DNA from: Nonomuraea pusilla
GTDB taxonomy: Bacteria; Actinomycetota; Actinomycetes; Streptosporangiales; Streptosporangiaceae
DNA: 64,000 nt
Reading direction: 5' to 3'
NCBI RefSeq assembly: GCF_900109355.1
Contig: NZ_FOBF01000025.1
Span: 1 to 64,000, forward strand
Part shown: positions 56,763 to 64,000 of the stretch, piece after piece
Layout of the letters: each line of letters opens with the position of its first letter
Numbering within the stretch: the first letter of the stretch is position 1
Position numbers and translations under genes: made by a program
The notes under the pieces: generated by a model
Database searches by the model: none
What the model was told of the DNA's origin: nothing
Seen by the model: the letters and a program-made list of their open reading frames with translations, nothing else

Positions 56763-58315
56763 CGGCTGCCACCCTCCGCCGCGCGGGCGGCCCCGTCAAG
56801 CGGGAGCGACGCGCACACCTCGAACACGTCGCCGTCGCGCCTCCACGTGAGGCCGCCCCCGGCGGCCTCCAGCCGCCCGGCCAGCCCCCGCAACCCGGTG
56901 CCGTCCACGTCGCTCCCCGCCCGCCCGGCCGCCCCCGACCCCGCACCGTCCCGGCGTCCCTCCGCCCGTTCGGCCGGCGTGCGTGGGTTCCCGCCGTCCC
57001 AGCCCTTCGTGCTCGATGTGGTGCCGTCGTTGGTGACGCGCAGGCGTGCCAGGCCGTGCGAGACCGTGGCGGAGATCTCGGCGCGCCCGGCCCTGCTGTG
57101 GCGCAGGACGTTCGTGGTTGCCTCCCGCACCACCAGGCCCAGCAGGTGGCGGACCGGCTCCGGCAACCCGTCACCCCCCTCCTTCCGTACGCGCGTCTCG
57201 ACGCCCGCCGCGGCCAGCACCTTCGCGGCGTTGGCGAGCTCGGCCTCCAGGGACGTGCGGCGGTAGCCGCCCACCAGTGCGCGGGTGTCACGCAGCGCCT
57301 CGACCGCCAGCCGCCTGACCTCGCCCATCTCCGCCGCCGCCCGTACGGGGTGGGCGGGTGCGAGCCGCTCGGCCAGCTCGCTCTTGAGCGCGATGACCTG
57401 CAGCCGGTGCCCCTGGATGTCGTGCAGGTCGGCCGCGAACCGCAGCCGCTCGTCCTTGACGGCGAGTTCAGCCGCCAGGCCGCGCGCCCGGTCCAGTCGC
57501 GCCGCGACGTCCCACGCCCACAGCACGCCGAGCACCGTCCAGGCGGTGACGGCGACGGTCCCCGCGGCGAGCGCCGCCGCGAGCGGCCAGGCGTCACCGG
57601 CGACCTGACCGGCGACGCCGCCCACCGCGGAGCCGCCACTCACCGCCGAGCCGCCGCCCACCGCGGAGCCGCCGCCCGCTGCGGAGCCGCCACCGACCGC
57701 GGAGCCGCCGCCCGTCGCGGTGAAGCCGGCCGCCTCCGCCAGTCCTCCCGCCAGCGCCGCGGCGGTCACCCCCGCGGCCAGGAGCAGCCGCCGTCGCCGG
57801 CGCGGCAGGAACGTCGCCGCCAGCGACACCACGGCCGCCGCCGGGAGCGCCCACAGCACCCGCTCGCCCAGGACCAGGGGGACCGCGGCGAGCACGGCCG
57901 CGGCGGCGGCTGCCGCGCCGAGCCAGGGCGCGGGCGGCCTGCGGGGACCGGCACCGGACGCCGGTGGCCCGGCGGGCGGCACCCGCCGGGCGACCAGCAC
58001 GAGGACGGCGGCCACCAGGACGGCCAGGGCGACGCCGCCCCCGGCTGCCACCGGGATGGGCACGCCGGGGCGCGACGCCCAACGCGTGAACGCCAGGACG
58101 AGGAGCGACACCAGGATCGCGGACAGGCTCCACGAGGTGTGACGCCGGAACCCGCCCAGCCCGTGCCCGGCCTCGCCCGCGAGGCTCTCGGGCCGGCCCG
58201 GGGAGGCGCCGCTCTCGTTCCGTGAGGACTCGGGGCCGCGCGGGGAGGCGGGTGCCCCCCGGGCGGGGGCGGGCCGGCCGTCGGTGGGCGTCGGGCCGCT
58301 CTGGACGTCGCGCAC
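56759..58315 (-). CDS. DesK-type sensor histidine kinase
   Basis: A 518-residue kinase with a Pro/Ser-rich head (1-60), six predicted membrane helices (about 70-280), an HisKA_3 site with phospho-His298 (FAADLHDIQGHRLQVIALK) and an HATPase domain (HLLGLVVREATTNVLRHS; GTGLRGLAGRLEAAGGGLTW). The membrane part is interrupted by a Gly/Ser repeat (GGGSAV units) near 200-235. GTG 58315 is 6 bp after GACAAT, so the mRNA is probably leaderless. Pairs with the regulator downstream; signal unknown. Confidence 0.88.
   Translation of the reverse strand: MRDVQSGPTPTDGRPAPARGAPASPRGPESSRNESGASPGRPESLAGEAGHGLGGFRRHTSWSLSAILVSLLVLAFTRWASRPGVPIPVAAGGGVALAVLVAAVLVLVARRVPPAGPPASGAGPRRPPAPWLGAAAAAAAVLAAVPLVLGERVLWALPAAAVVSLAATFLPRRRRRLLLAAGVTAAALAGGLAEAAGFTATGGGSAVGGGSAAGGGSAVGGGSAVSGGSAVGGVAGQVAGDAWPLAAALAAGTVAVTAWTVLGVLWAWDVAARLDRARGLAAELAVKDERLRFAADLHDIQGHRLQVIALKSELAERLAPAHPVRAAAEMGEVRRLAVEALRDTRALVGGYRRTSLEAELANAAKVLAAAGVETRVRKEGGDGLPEPVRHLLGLVVREATTNVLRHSRAGRAEISATVSHGLARLRVTNDGTTSSTKGWDGGNPRTPAERAEGRRDGAGSGAAGRAGSDVDGTGLRGLAGRLEAAGGGLTWRRDGDVFEVCASLPLDGAARAAEGGSR
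57616..57715 (-). repeat. 18-bp tandem repeats encoding a (GGGSAV)n linker
   Basis: About five to six imperfect 18-bp units encode GGGSAV, GGGSAA, GGGSAV, GGGSAV, SGGSAV. They give the kinase a flexible extracytoplasmic loop that is not expected in this family. Confidence 0.85.
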
Positions 58316-58349
58316 GCCGCCATTGTCCCAGCGCTCGCCCGCATGACGA

Positions 58350-58371
58350 ATGTCACGAACGGTCGTGACAT
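58350..58371. promoter_or_regulatory. Perfect palindrome upstream of the DesK/DesR-type operon
   Basis: ATGTCACGA-ACGG-TCGTGACAT has perfect 9-bp arms. It lies immediately upstream of the predicted -35 region of the kinase promoter (-10 GACAAT at 58322-58327). Position and symmetry fit a dimeric NarL-type activator, presumably the encoded regulator. Confidence 0.65.
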
Positions 58372-58521
58372 CCGCACGCCCGCACAGGCGGTTCCGCACT
58401 ACCGGCCTCCCACGGCCGGCGGCCAGCATGGACGCCATACCCCCTCCCCGTACGAACGGCGCCTCATGGCGAGCGCTTCCGAAACGGCGGGGGCTTCCCG
58501 CGCGAAGAGAGGAGAGCCGCC

Positions 58522-59193
58522 ATGACCATGACGAGCGAGCAACAGGGCGAGCAGCAGGGCAAGCAGCAGGGCGAGCGGCAGGGCGAGCAACAGGGCGAGC
58601 AACAGGGCGAGCGGCAGGGCGAGCGGCAGGGCGAGCAGCAGGGCGAGCGGCGCTTCCTGGCGGTCGCGGCGCGACGGTGGCCCGCCGCCCTGGCCGTGGC
58701 GTCGGCGGTGCTCACCGCCGACGCGGCCGGTTCGACGCGGGGCGTGGCGGCCCTCGCGGAGGTCCTGCTGCTCCTGCCGCTGCTCTACCTGGTCATGGCG
58801 AAACTACGCAGGCCCGGCCTGTCGTGGCTGGTGCTCGCCGCGCTGGTGGTCCCGTTCGTCGCGTCGCGGGCGCTGGACGCGCTCGCGCCGGTCGCCGTCG
58901 TGGCCGTCGTCGCGCCGGCCGTCCTGATCTGGGGCCTGCTGGACGGGCAGCTCCGACGGCCGGACCCGCTCCGCGTCCAGGCTGTGGCGATGGCCGGGTT
59001 CGCCGCCTTCGCCGCGGCCGGGCTGGTGCTGGACCCCACGGTGGGCCGGTACGTCCTGGCGGCGGGCTGGCTGCTCCACGGCGTGTGGGACTTCGTCCAC
59101 CTGCGCCGGGGGAGCGTGGTGTCCCGCTCGTACGCCGAGTGGTGCGGCGGCCTCGACGTCCTGGTCGGCGTCGCCCTGTTGGTCGCCTGGTAG
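58522..59193 (+). CDS. Membrane protein with Gln-Gln-Gly-Glu repeat head
   Basis: A 223-residue protein. Residues 6-42 are nine 4-residue repeats (QQGE, with QQGK and RQGE variants), hydrophilic and probably disordered. Residues 50-223 hold six hydrophobic segments (LAEVLLLLPLLYLVMAKL, VVPFVASRALDALAPVAVVAVVA and others). ATG 58522 follows GGAGAG. It faces away from the kinase gene and could share the palindrome region. No family was recognised. Confidence 0.7.
   Translation: MTMTSEQQGEQQGKQQGERQGEQQGEQQGERQGERQGEQQGERRFLAVAARRWPAALAVASAVLTADAAGSTRGVAALAEVLLLLPLLYLVMAKLRRPGLSWLVLAALVVPFVASRALDALAPVAVVAVVAPAVLIWGLLDGQLRRPDPLRVQAVAMAGFAAFAAAGLVLDPTVGRYVLAAGWLLHGVWDFVHLRRGSVVSRSYAEWCGGLDVLVGVALLVAW
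58537..58644 (+). repeat. Nine 12-bp tandem repeats (QQGE-coding)
   Basis: GAGCARCAGGGC-type units repeat without a break for 108 bp at the start of the membrane-protein gene, with CAG/CGG switches giving Gln or Arg. Such arrays change length easily by slippage. Confidence 0.92.
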
Positions 59194-59204
59194 CGGCGGG
59201 CGGC

Positions 59205-59906
59205 TCAGCGGCGGGCGTCGCGGAGGGCGAGGGCCAGCCACGCGTACGGCAGCGGCAGCATCGCCAGCCAGAACCGGTGCGCCTCGTCCCACGCGCCGAA
59301 GCCGCAGGTGGGCGGCCAGAGCCTCACCTCGTCCGGCAGCAGCACGGTGGCGAGGACCAGGAGGAGTTGCACCACCACGGAGGCCATGGCGGCCTGCCGT
59401 CCCCGCGCGTGCCGCACGGCGGTCGCCCCGGCGGCCAGCGCCACCCCGAGGCACACCCCCATCTCGACGAGCAGGTCGCCGACCGGGAAGAGCACGCCGT
59501 CCGGCAGGCGCGAGAGCGTCCAGGCGAAGGCCGCCAGCCACGCGCCGACCGCCGCGCCGCCGGCCAGCAGGCAGCGCAGCGCCTGCCGCAGCCACCGGGG
59601 GGCCGGCGCCGCGTCCAGGTCGGCCGACATGGGGTCCACCAGCGCGAACGCGGCTGCCGAGCCGAGCAGCGTGCCCACGACGCGCAGCGCCACCAGGGCG
59701 GTGCCGGGGTCCGGCTGCCGGACGAGGCCCGTGAGGGCCAGCGCCGCCGCGCCGCCCACCGCGACGGCCGCGAGCGGCGCCCAGTCGATGGCGCGGGCCA
59801 GCGGGCGCACCAGCAGCACGGCCAGGCGCCACCGGGAGGCGGCGGCCCGCGCCCCTCCGGCCGGGGTCGGGACGTGCGGACGCGTGGAGGGGAGGGTCAT
59901 GGGCAT
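59205..59906 (-). CDS. Membrane protein of the ABC-2 export operon
   Basis: A 233-residue protein with about six membrane helices (LAAVAVGGAAALALTGLV, LGSAAAFALVDPMS, VVVQLLLVLATVLLP). ATG 59906 is chosen because AGGAG lies 7 bp upstream, though ATG 59900 makes the usual 4-bp overlap. It is the last gene of the sigma / anti-sigma / ABC operon and may be a third membrane subunit. No family was recognised. Confidence 0.75.
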   Translation of the reverse strand: MPMTLPSTRPHVPTPAGGARAAASRWRLAVLLVRPLARAIDWAPLAAVAVGGAAALALTGLVRQPDPGTALVALRVVGTLLGSAAAFALVDPMSADLDAAPAPRWLRQALRCLLAGGAAVGAWLAAFAWTLSRLPDGVLFPVGDLLVEMGVCLGVALAAGATAVRHARGRQAAMASVVVQLLLVLATVLLPDEVRLWPPTCGFGAWDEAHRFWLAMLPLPYAWLALALRDARR

Positions 59907-61345
59907 GGCGTCGCTCCTGGAGGTGTGTCGGCGGTGCGCCGCAGGCCCAGCAGCGGCAGGGCCCGCTCGACGGTGGTGGCCGGGTCGACGAGGACGTCCC
60001 AGTGGGTGCGGACCGCCTCGGCGGCGCCCGGCAGGGCGAGGAGCGCCTTGGCGTAGCCCACCTCGGCGGCGCCCCAGCGGATCATGATCATGCGGGCGTG
60101 CCGCGCGTCCAGGTACAGGGGGCGGGGCTGCTCCGGAGGGGAGACCCGGCCGGCCAGCCACAGCGCCACGAGGATACGCGCCTGGCCGTGGGCGTCGCAG
60201 CCACCCCTGGGGAACCGGGTCTCCTGGCCGGCGGGAGCCCGGCCACCTCGCCAGGCGGCCCAGAACGCGACGTCCTGGGCGACCATGGCGCGCTGGCCGG
60301 GCCCGCCCCAGGTCATCGGCGGACTGATCCGCCAGTCGTCGCCGGTGTCCTCCGCGAAGGACCAGTCGGGGGCGACCTGCTCCACCCGGGGGAGGCGGGC
60401 GCGCACCGGGGCGGGCAGCAGGTCCGCGATCGGGAGCACCGCCTCCTCCCACAGCGGGATCCACGGCTCGTAGCCGCGGTAGGCGCAGTAGGTGATGCCC
60501 CGCCGCGCCGCGCAGGAGCGGGCGCCGGGCCCGAAGAAGCGCTCCCGGACCCTCGGGTCCACGTCGTCCATCGTGAGCTCGCCGCTGCCGGGCAGCACGA
60601 CGGGCGGCCGGGCCGCGGCCGCGGCCCCCGCGGGCACGGCCACGGCCAGCGCCGCCACCGCGGCGACGGCGGGAGCGATCCTCGCGCGGTGCCTGAGCAG
60701 CGCGATCCCGGCGAACGCGACGGCGAGCGCCAGCACGTACAGGAGGTGGACGCCGGACGGCCGGTCGGGCCAGTCGGCGCTGTGCTCCTGCATGACGGGC
60801 AGCAGCCACCCGGCGGCCCCGTTCTGGTCGTTGAGGAGGATCAGGAAGCCGAGCGCGGCGGCCACCATCGGCCCGGCCACCAGCCACCGCGCCCACCGTC
60901 CCGTCGCCACGCCCAGCGCGGCGGCGAGCACCGACGCGGCCACGGCGGTCAGCGGCTCCCACACGTCGAGCCGCCCGCCGGCGGGGCCGCCGAGCAGGCG
61001 GACGCCGAGGTAGCAGCCAGTGGTCAGCGCGGCGGCCAGGCCCCCGGTGAGCGCCGACGCCGCGAGGACGGCGCGGGTCCTGTGCACCGCCCGGCCGGGC
61101 AGGCTCGCGAGGCTCTCCGGCATCCCGTGACGGCCGTCGCGGGACGCCGCCAGGCTCGCCACCACCAGGACGGCGGCGGCCAGGCAGGTGGACAGCCCTG
61201 TCGCGCGCACCGGGTCCACCGACAGGTCGGGCTGCTCGTCACGGGTGAGGAAGGTCTGCAGCGCCAGCACGAGCAGGGCGGTGCCCCAGACGAGCGGATG
61301 CCGCAGCGTCCTGCGCGTCTCCAGCAGGAAGAGGCGCCAGGTCAC
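59897..61345 (-). CDS. ABC-2-type transporter permease with large extracellular domain
   Basis: A 482-residue protein. An N-terminal set of six helices (TWRLFLLETRRTLRHPLVWG; STCLAAAVLVVASLAASRDG) is followed, after a last helix near 270, by a soluble region of about 190 residues (ELTMDDVDPRVRERFFGPGA) with cysteine pairs (SCAARRGITYCAYRG). GTG 61345 overlaps the ATPase stop. It probably forms the membrane part of an exporter; the soluble tail is unusual. Confidence 0.8.
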   Translation of the reverse strand: MTWRLFLLETRRTLRHPLVWGTALLVLALQTFLTRDEQPDLSVDPVRATGLSTCLAAAVLVVASLAASRDGRHGMPESLASLPGRAVHRTRAVLAASALTGGLAAALTTGCYLGVRLLGGPAGGRLDVWEPLTAVAASVLAAALGVATGRWARWLVAGPMVAAALGFLILLNDQNGAAGWLLPVMQEHSADWPDRPSGVHLLYVLALAVAFAGIALLRHRARIAPAVAAVAALAVAVPAGAAAAARPPVVLPGSGELTMDDVDPRVRERFFGPGARSCAARRGITYCAYRGYEPWIPLWEEAVLPIADLLPAPVRARLPRVEQVAPDWSFAEDTGDDWRISPPMTWGGPGQRAMVAQDVAFWAAWRGGRAPAGQETRFPRGGCDAHGQARILVALWLAGRVSPPEQPRPLYLDARHARMIMIRWGAAEVGYAKALLALPGAAEAVRTHWDVLVDPATTVERALPLLGLRRTADTPPGATPCP

Positions 61346-62178
61346 GCGGCCTCCCCGAGGAGCATGAGGTAGCCGTCCTCCACGCCGGGGGCGGCCGGGT
61401 TCGCGGCGGGCGGCGGTTCGCCGAGGGTGCGGTAACGGCCGTCGGCGGTGCGCCAGAACAGCGTCGACACCTCCGGGGCCGCGTCCGACAGCCAGACGCG
61501 GCCCTCCGCGACGGCGGCGAGCGCGCCCGGGGTGCCGTCGAAGACGACCCCGCCCTGCCGCAGCACCACCACCCGCTCGCACAGCGCGGCGACGTCCTCG
61601 GTCTGGTGGGTGGACAGCACCACCGTCCGGCTCTCGCCGAGGCGCGACACCAGCGCGCGGAACGACATCCGCTGCTCCGGGTCGAGCCCCACGGTCGGCT
61701 CGTCGAGGATCAGCAGGTCGGGGTCGCCGAGCAGGGCCTGCGCGAGCGCCAGCCGCTGCCGCATGCCGCCCGACAGCCTGCGCACCTTCGTCCCGGCCCG
61801 GTCGGTCAGCCCCACCTCGGCCAGCACCCTGCGCACCTCGGCGTGCCGCTGCCGGGCGTCGGTCAGCTCCTTGAGCACCGCCACGTAGTCCACCAGGTCG
61901 AAGGCGGTGAAGTGCGGGTAGAAGCCCGGGTCCTGCGGCAGGTAGCCGAGCCTGCGCCGCAGCGCCGTGCGCTGCACCGGGTGGGACGGGTCCAGGCCGT
62001 ACGCGTCGATCCTGCCGCCGTCCGGCGCGAGCGTGGTGGCCAGGCACCGCAGCAGCGTGGTCTTGCCCGCGCCGTTCGGCCCGAGCAGGCCGGTCACGCC
62101 CACGCCGAGCGTCAGGGTGAGGCCGTCGAGGGCCGCCCTGCGGCCGTACGTCTTGGTCAGGTCCTTGATCCGGATCAT
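61342..62178 (-). CDS. ABC transporter ATP-binding protein
   Basis: A 278-residue ATPase of the ABC-2/drug-export class. Walker A is GLLGPNGAGKTTLLRCL, the Q-loop GYLPQDPGFYPHFTAFD, the signature RLSGGMRQRLALAQAL, Walker B LLILDEPTVGLDPEQ and the switch His STHQTEDV. A C-terminal extension of about 60 residues follows. ATG 62178 overlaps the anti-sigma stop. It energises the two membrane proteins downstream. Confidence 0.92.
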   Translation of the reverse strand: MIRIKDLTKTYGRRAALDGLTLTLGVGVTGLLGPNGAGKTTLLRCLATTLAPDGGRIDAYGLDPSHPVQRTALRRRLGYLPQDPGFYPHFTAFDLVDYVAVLKELTDARQRHAEVRRVLAEVGLTDRAGTKVRRLSGGMRQRLALAQALLGDPDLLILDEPTVGLDPEQRMSFRALVSRLGESRTVVLSTHQTEDVAALCERVVVLRQGGVVFDGTPGALAAVAEGRVWLSDAAPEVSTLFWRTADGRYRTLGEPPPAANPAAPGVEDGYLMLLGEAA

Positions 62179-62978
62179 CCGGTGTCGGTCTCCCCTCTGG
62201 TTCTCGCGGCACGCAGCCGCAGCAGCAGGACGGCGGCCGCCGCGGCGTACCCGATCTGGGCGGCCGGGGCGAACGCCGACACCCAGTCGCCGGCGAACCC
62301 CGCCGCGCCGGCGACGGCCAGCCACAGCCCGGTCACGGCGAGCGCCGCCAGCGGGACGCGTACCAGGCGTGACAGCGCCAGGCAGGCCAGCGTCACCGCC
62401 AGCGAGGGCAGCAGCCAGGCGGCGCACAGCCACGGCGGCGCGGGCAGCAGCGGCGAGGCCGCCCCGGCCAGGACGACCGCCGTCGACAGCACCGCGGCCG
62501 CGCGCGTGAGCAGCAGCCGCGCCCCGGCCAGCGGGGTGGCCGCCAGCAGCTCGTACGCCGGGTCCACCCGCGGCCCGTACGCCAGAGCGATGCCGGCCGG
62601 CGGCAGCACCGGCGCGGCGACCAGGAACGCCGGCACGAACGCGGGATCGACGCGGGCGGCGAGCACCGCGAACGCCAGCGCCGCCCCCACCGCCGCCAGC
62701 CACGCCCTGCTCAGCGTCGGCGTCGCCATGAGCAGCCTGGCCAGGTGCGCGGGCACGCCGCAGCGCGCGAGCAGCCGCTCGGCCGGGCCCGGCCTGGGCG
62801 CGACCAGCCGGGCCTCCAGCCGCCGCCACGACTCCTCCAGCCACTCCGGCTCGTACGGCACCGCCGCCCGGCACGCCGCGCACCGCGCCAGGTGGGTCTC
62901 CACGGACATCGCGAGCGCGGGGTCGAGCCCGCCGCCGAGGTAGCCTTCGCGCAGATCGTCCGATACGTGCCAGGTCAT
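62175..62978 (-). CDS. Membrane anti-sigma factor with zinc-binding (ZAS) head
   Basis: A 267-residue protein. Residues 1-40 carry the ZAS motif (LREGYLGGGLDPALAMSVETHLARCAACRAAV; His-x3-Cys-x2-Cys), which binds an ECF sigma factor in the cytoplasm. Six to seven helices follow (residues 80-260), instead of the single helix of most anti-sigma factors, resembling an ABC-2 membrane domain. It overlaps both the sigma gene and the ATPase gene by 4 bp. Confidence 0.83.
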   Translation of the reverse strand: MTWHVSDDLREGYLGGGLDPALAMSVETHLARCAACRAAVPYEPEWLEESWRRLEARLVAPRPGPAERLLARCGVPAHLARLLMATPTLSRAWLAAVGAALAFAVLAARVDPAFVPAFLVAAPVLPPAGIALAYGPRVDPAYELLAATPLAGARLLLTRAAAVLSTAVVLAGAASPLLPAPPWLCAAWLLPSLAVTLACLALSRLVRVPLAALAVTGLWLAVAGAAGFAGDWVSAFAPAAQIGYAAAAAVLLLRLRAARTRGETDTG

Positions 62979-63547
62979 GAGAGCTCCTCGCGCAGCCTGG
63001 CCCTGGCCCGCATCGCGCGGGTCTTGACCGTGCCTTCCGGGATGCCGAGGAGGCGGGCGGCCTCCCTGGTGGTGAGCCCGTCCAGGACGGTCGCCTGGAT
63101 GACGGCCCGCAGCTCCGGCGAGAGCCTGCGCAGCGCCGCGCCCAGGTCGCCGTGCTCGACCCCGAGCAGCACGACGTCCTCCGCCGACGCGACGGGCGAA
63201 CCCTCGCCGGGCTCCGCGCCGCCGCCGATCCAGCGCGAGCCGCGCCCCCGCAGCACCGAGACGAGCCGGCGGACGGCGATCGTCCACAGCCAGGCGGCCG
63301 GGTCGCCGCCCGCGAACCGGCTCGCCGACCGCCACACGGCGAGGAACGTCTCCTGGAGGGCGTCGTCCACGGCGTCGGGGTCGGCGCAGCGGCGGGTCAG
63401 CCTGGCGCGCAGCCACGGGGCGTGGCGGCGGTGCAGCAGGCGCAGCGCGGTCGTGCTGCGGGCGGCCACGGCGGCCACCAGCTCGGCGTCCGTGCTGTGG
63501 TCGCCCACCTCGGGCGGCTCGCGCCGCCAGGACGGGAACAGTCTCAC
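62975..63547 (-). CDS. ECF-type RNA polymerase sigma factor
   Basis: A 190-residue sigma factor with region 2 (HAPWLRARLTRRCADPDAVD, DALQETFLAVWRSASRF) and region 4 (RLSPELRAVIQATVLDGLTT, REAARLLGIPEGTVKTRAMR). GTG 63547 is the start. Directly followed by its anti-sigma factor and an ABC exporter, so it probably controls that operon. Confidence 0.9.
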   Translation of the reverse strand: MRLFPSWRREPPEVGDHSTDAELVAAVAARSTTALRLLHRRHAPWLRARLTRRCADPDAVDDALQETFLAVWRSASRFAGGDPAAWLWTIAVRRLVSVLRGRGSRWIGGGAEPGEGSPVASAEDVVLLGVEHGDLGAALRRLSPELRAVIQATVLDGLTTREAARLLGIPEGTVKTRAMRARARLREELS

Positions 63548-63638
63548 ACCCCGTCTATCGCGCCCGGCCGCCGTCCCGGTTCGCGCGGCCCTCGCGGGCC
63601 GGTCGCCGTGGGCGGGGGCGGGGCGTCGGGATGGCGGC

Positions 63639-63883
63639 GTGCCGATCTTCTCCGCGCCCGACGGGACCGCGCTCGCCTACCAGGTGACGGGGGAGGGGGA
63701 GCCGCCGGCCTGCGCGCCGCCGAACCCTGGTTCCCGGAGGCGTTCGAGGCGCTGCGGGCCGTCTGGGCGGGCTCGGAGTCCGACGACGACCGGGACGCCG
63801 CCATGCCCTTCTTCTACGGCCGCTGGGACGAGACGGCCCGGGCGCACGCCGCCGTCGCCGCCTTCCTCGCCAGGGCGGCCTGA
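63639..63883 (+). pseudogene. Alpha/beta hydrolase remnant
   Basis: GTG 63639 opens with VPIFSAPDGTALAYQVTGEGEP, the start of an alpha/beta hydrolase. The frame then breaks, and a second frame gives only the C-terminus (LRAAEPWFPEAFEALRAVWA to AAVAAFLARAA, stop 63881-63883). About 150 residues including the nucleophile and catalytic Asp are missing, so it cannot be active. Confidence 0.6.
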
Positions 63884-63899
63884 TCCGCCGCGGGAACGC

Positions 63900-64000
63900 T
63901 CAGGAAACGCCTGGCCGGCGCGGGGCGCGGGCCGGGGCGGGACGGGGCGTGGGGGACAGGTCCTGGGTGCCGACCACGGACAGGAGTTCCAGCTGGCCGG
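63900..64000 (-). CDS. C-terminal end of an unidentified gene, cut by the window edge
   Basis: A minus-strand frame runs in from the edge to a stop at 63900-63902, encoding GQLELLSVVGTQDLSPTP and a Pro/Arg-rich tail. Codon use fits coding, but there is too little to name it. Confidence 0.35.
   Translation of the reverse strand, partial: GQLELLSVVGTQDLSPTPRPAPARAPRRPGVS

Overview
The DNA is very GC-rich (over 70 % by eye) with the codon bias, GTG starts, 4-bp ATGA/GTGA gene overlaps and leaderless promoters typical of actinomycetes. The mix of genes (MsiK-type sugar ABC operons without their own ATPase, a CtpI-like giant P-type ATPase, TatA, GH18 chitinase with CBM and FnIII modules, DesK/DesR-type kinases, an ECF/ZAS pair) suggests a filamentous actinomycete, perhaps Streptosporangiales such as Nonomuraea; the genus is an inference. 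The window is accessory-rich chromosome: catabolic operons, decayed genes and one TnpB element, with no rRNA or tRNA seen.

Layout. 1-10345 (+): a carbohydrate or sugar-acid operon (beta-helix protein, Gfo/Idh oxidoreductase, sugar-binding lipoprotein, two permeases, SDR-like protein, DapA-family lyase, 2-hydroxyacid dehydrogenase, GNAT). 10350-13459 (-) and 13604-15193 (+): a beta-ketoadipate-type block (pcaI, pcaJ, pcaF plus a GNAT) diverging from a tandem-duplicated IclR regulator, with a palindromic operator between. 15263-19192: tatA, two pseudogenes (MerR, methyltransferase), DUF5996, polysaccharide deacetylase, EamA transporter. 19382-26362 (-): a glycerol or polyol operon (MFS, FGGY kinase, GlpD, FAD-linked oxidase, GlpP antiterminator) whose leader carries a terminator-like hairpin downstream of a sigma70-type promoter. 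26557-31292: a quinol-monooxygenase-like protein, an NmrA-like SDR, a frameshifted chitinase, and a solitary LanC-like protein with a Cys-Cys-Gly zinc motif.

31415-36456: an Ala/Lys-tailed protein and a 1452-residue P-type ATPase. 36551-40368: a 41-residue peptide, a SpoIIE-type phosphatase, an APC permease and an ArsC-like reductase. 40439-42700: a gene graveyard (amidohydrolase and MHS-type MFS remnants) interrupted by an intact TnpB element, then a 15-bp tandem array. 42900-56053: a catabolic locus for an unidentified compound, probably a cyclic amide or nucleoside-like substrate (PucR regulator, DUF917 protein, divergent HyuA-like protein, RbsC/RbsA/RbsB-like ABC importer, and divergently HyuA, HyuB and an amidohydrolase). 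56160-63547: a DesK/DesR-type pair with a perfect palindrome upstream, a membrane protein with a Gln-Gln-Gly-Glu repeat, and an operon coupling an ECF sigma factor and a membrane-embedded ZAS anti-sigma factor to an ABC-2 transporter. The right edge holds an alpha/beta hydrolase pseudogene.

Two features stand out. One is a GlpP-type antitermination module with a visible leader hairpin, which is not the usual actinomycete arrangement (GylR-type repression in Streptomyces). The other is an unusual number of recent short tandem duplications, inside coding sequences and at gene 3' ends.
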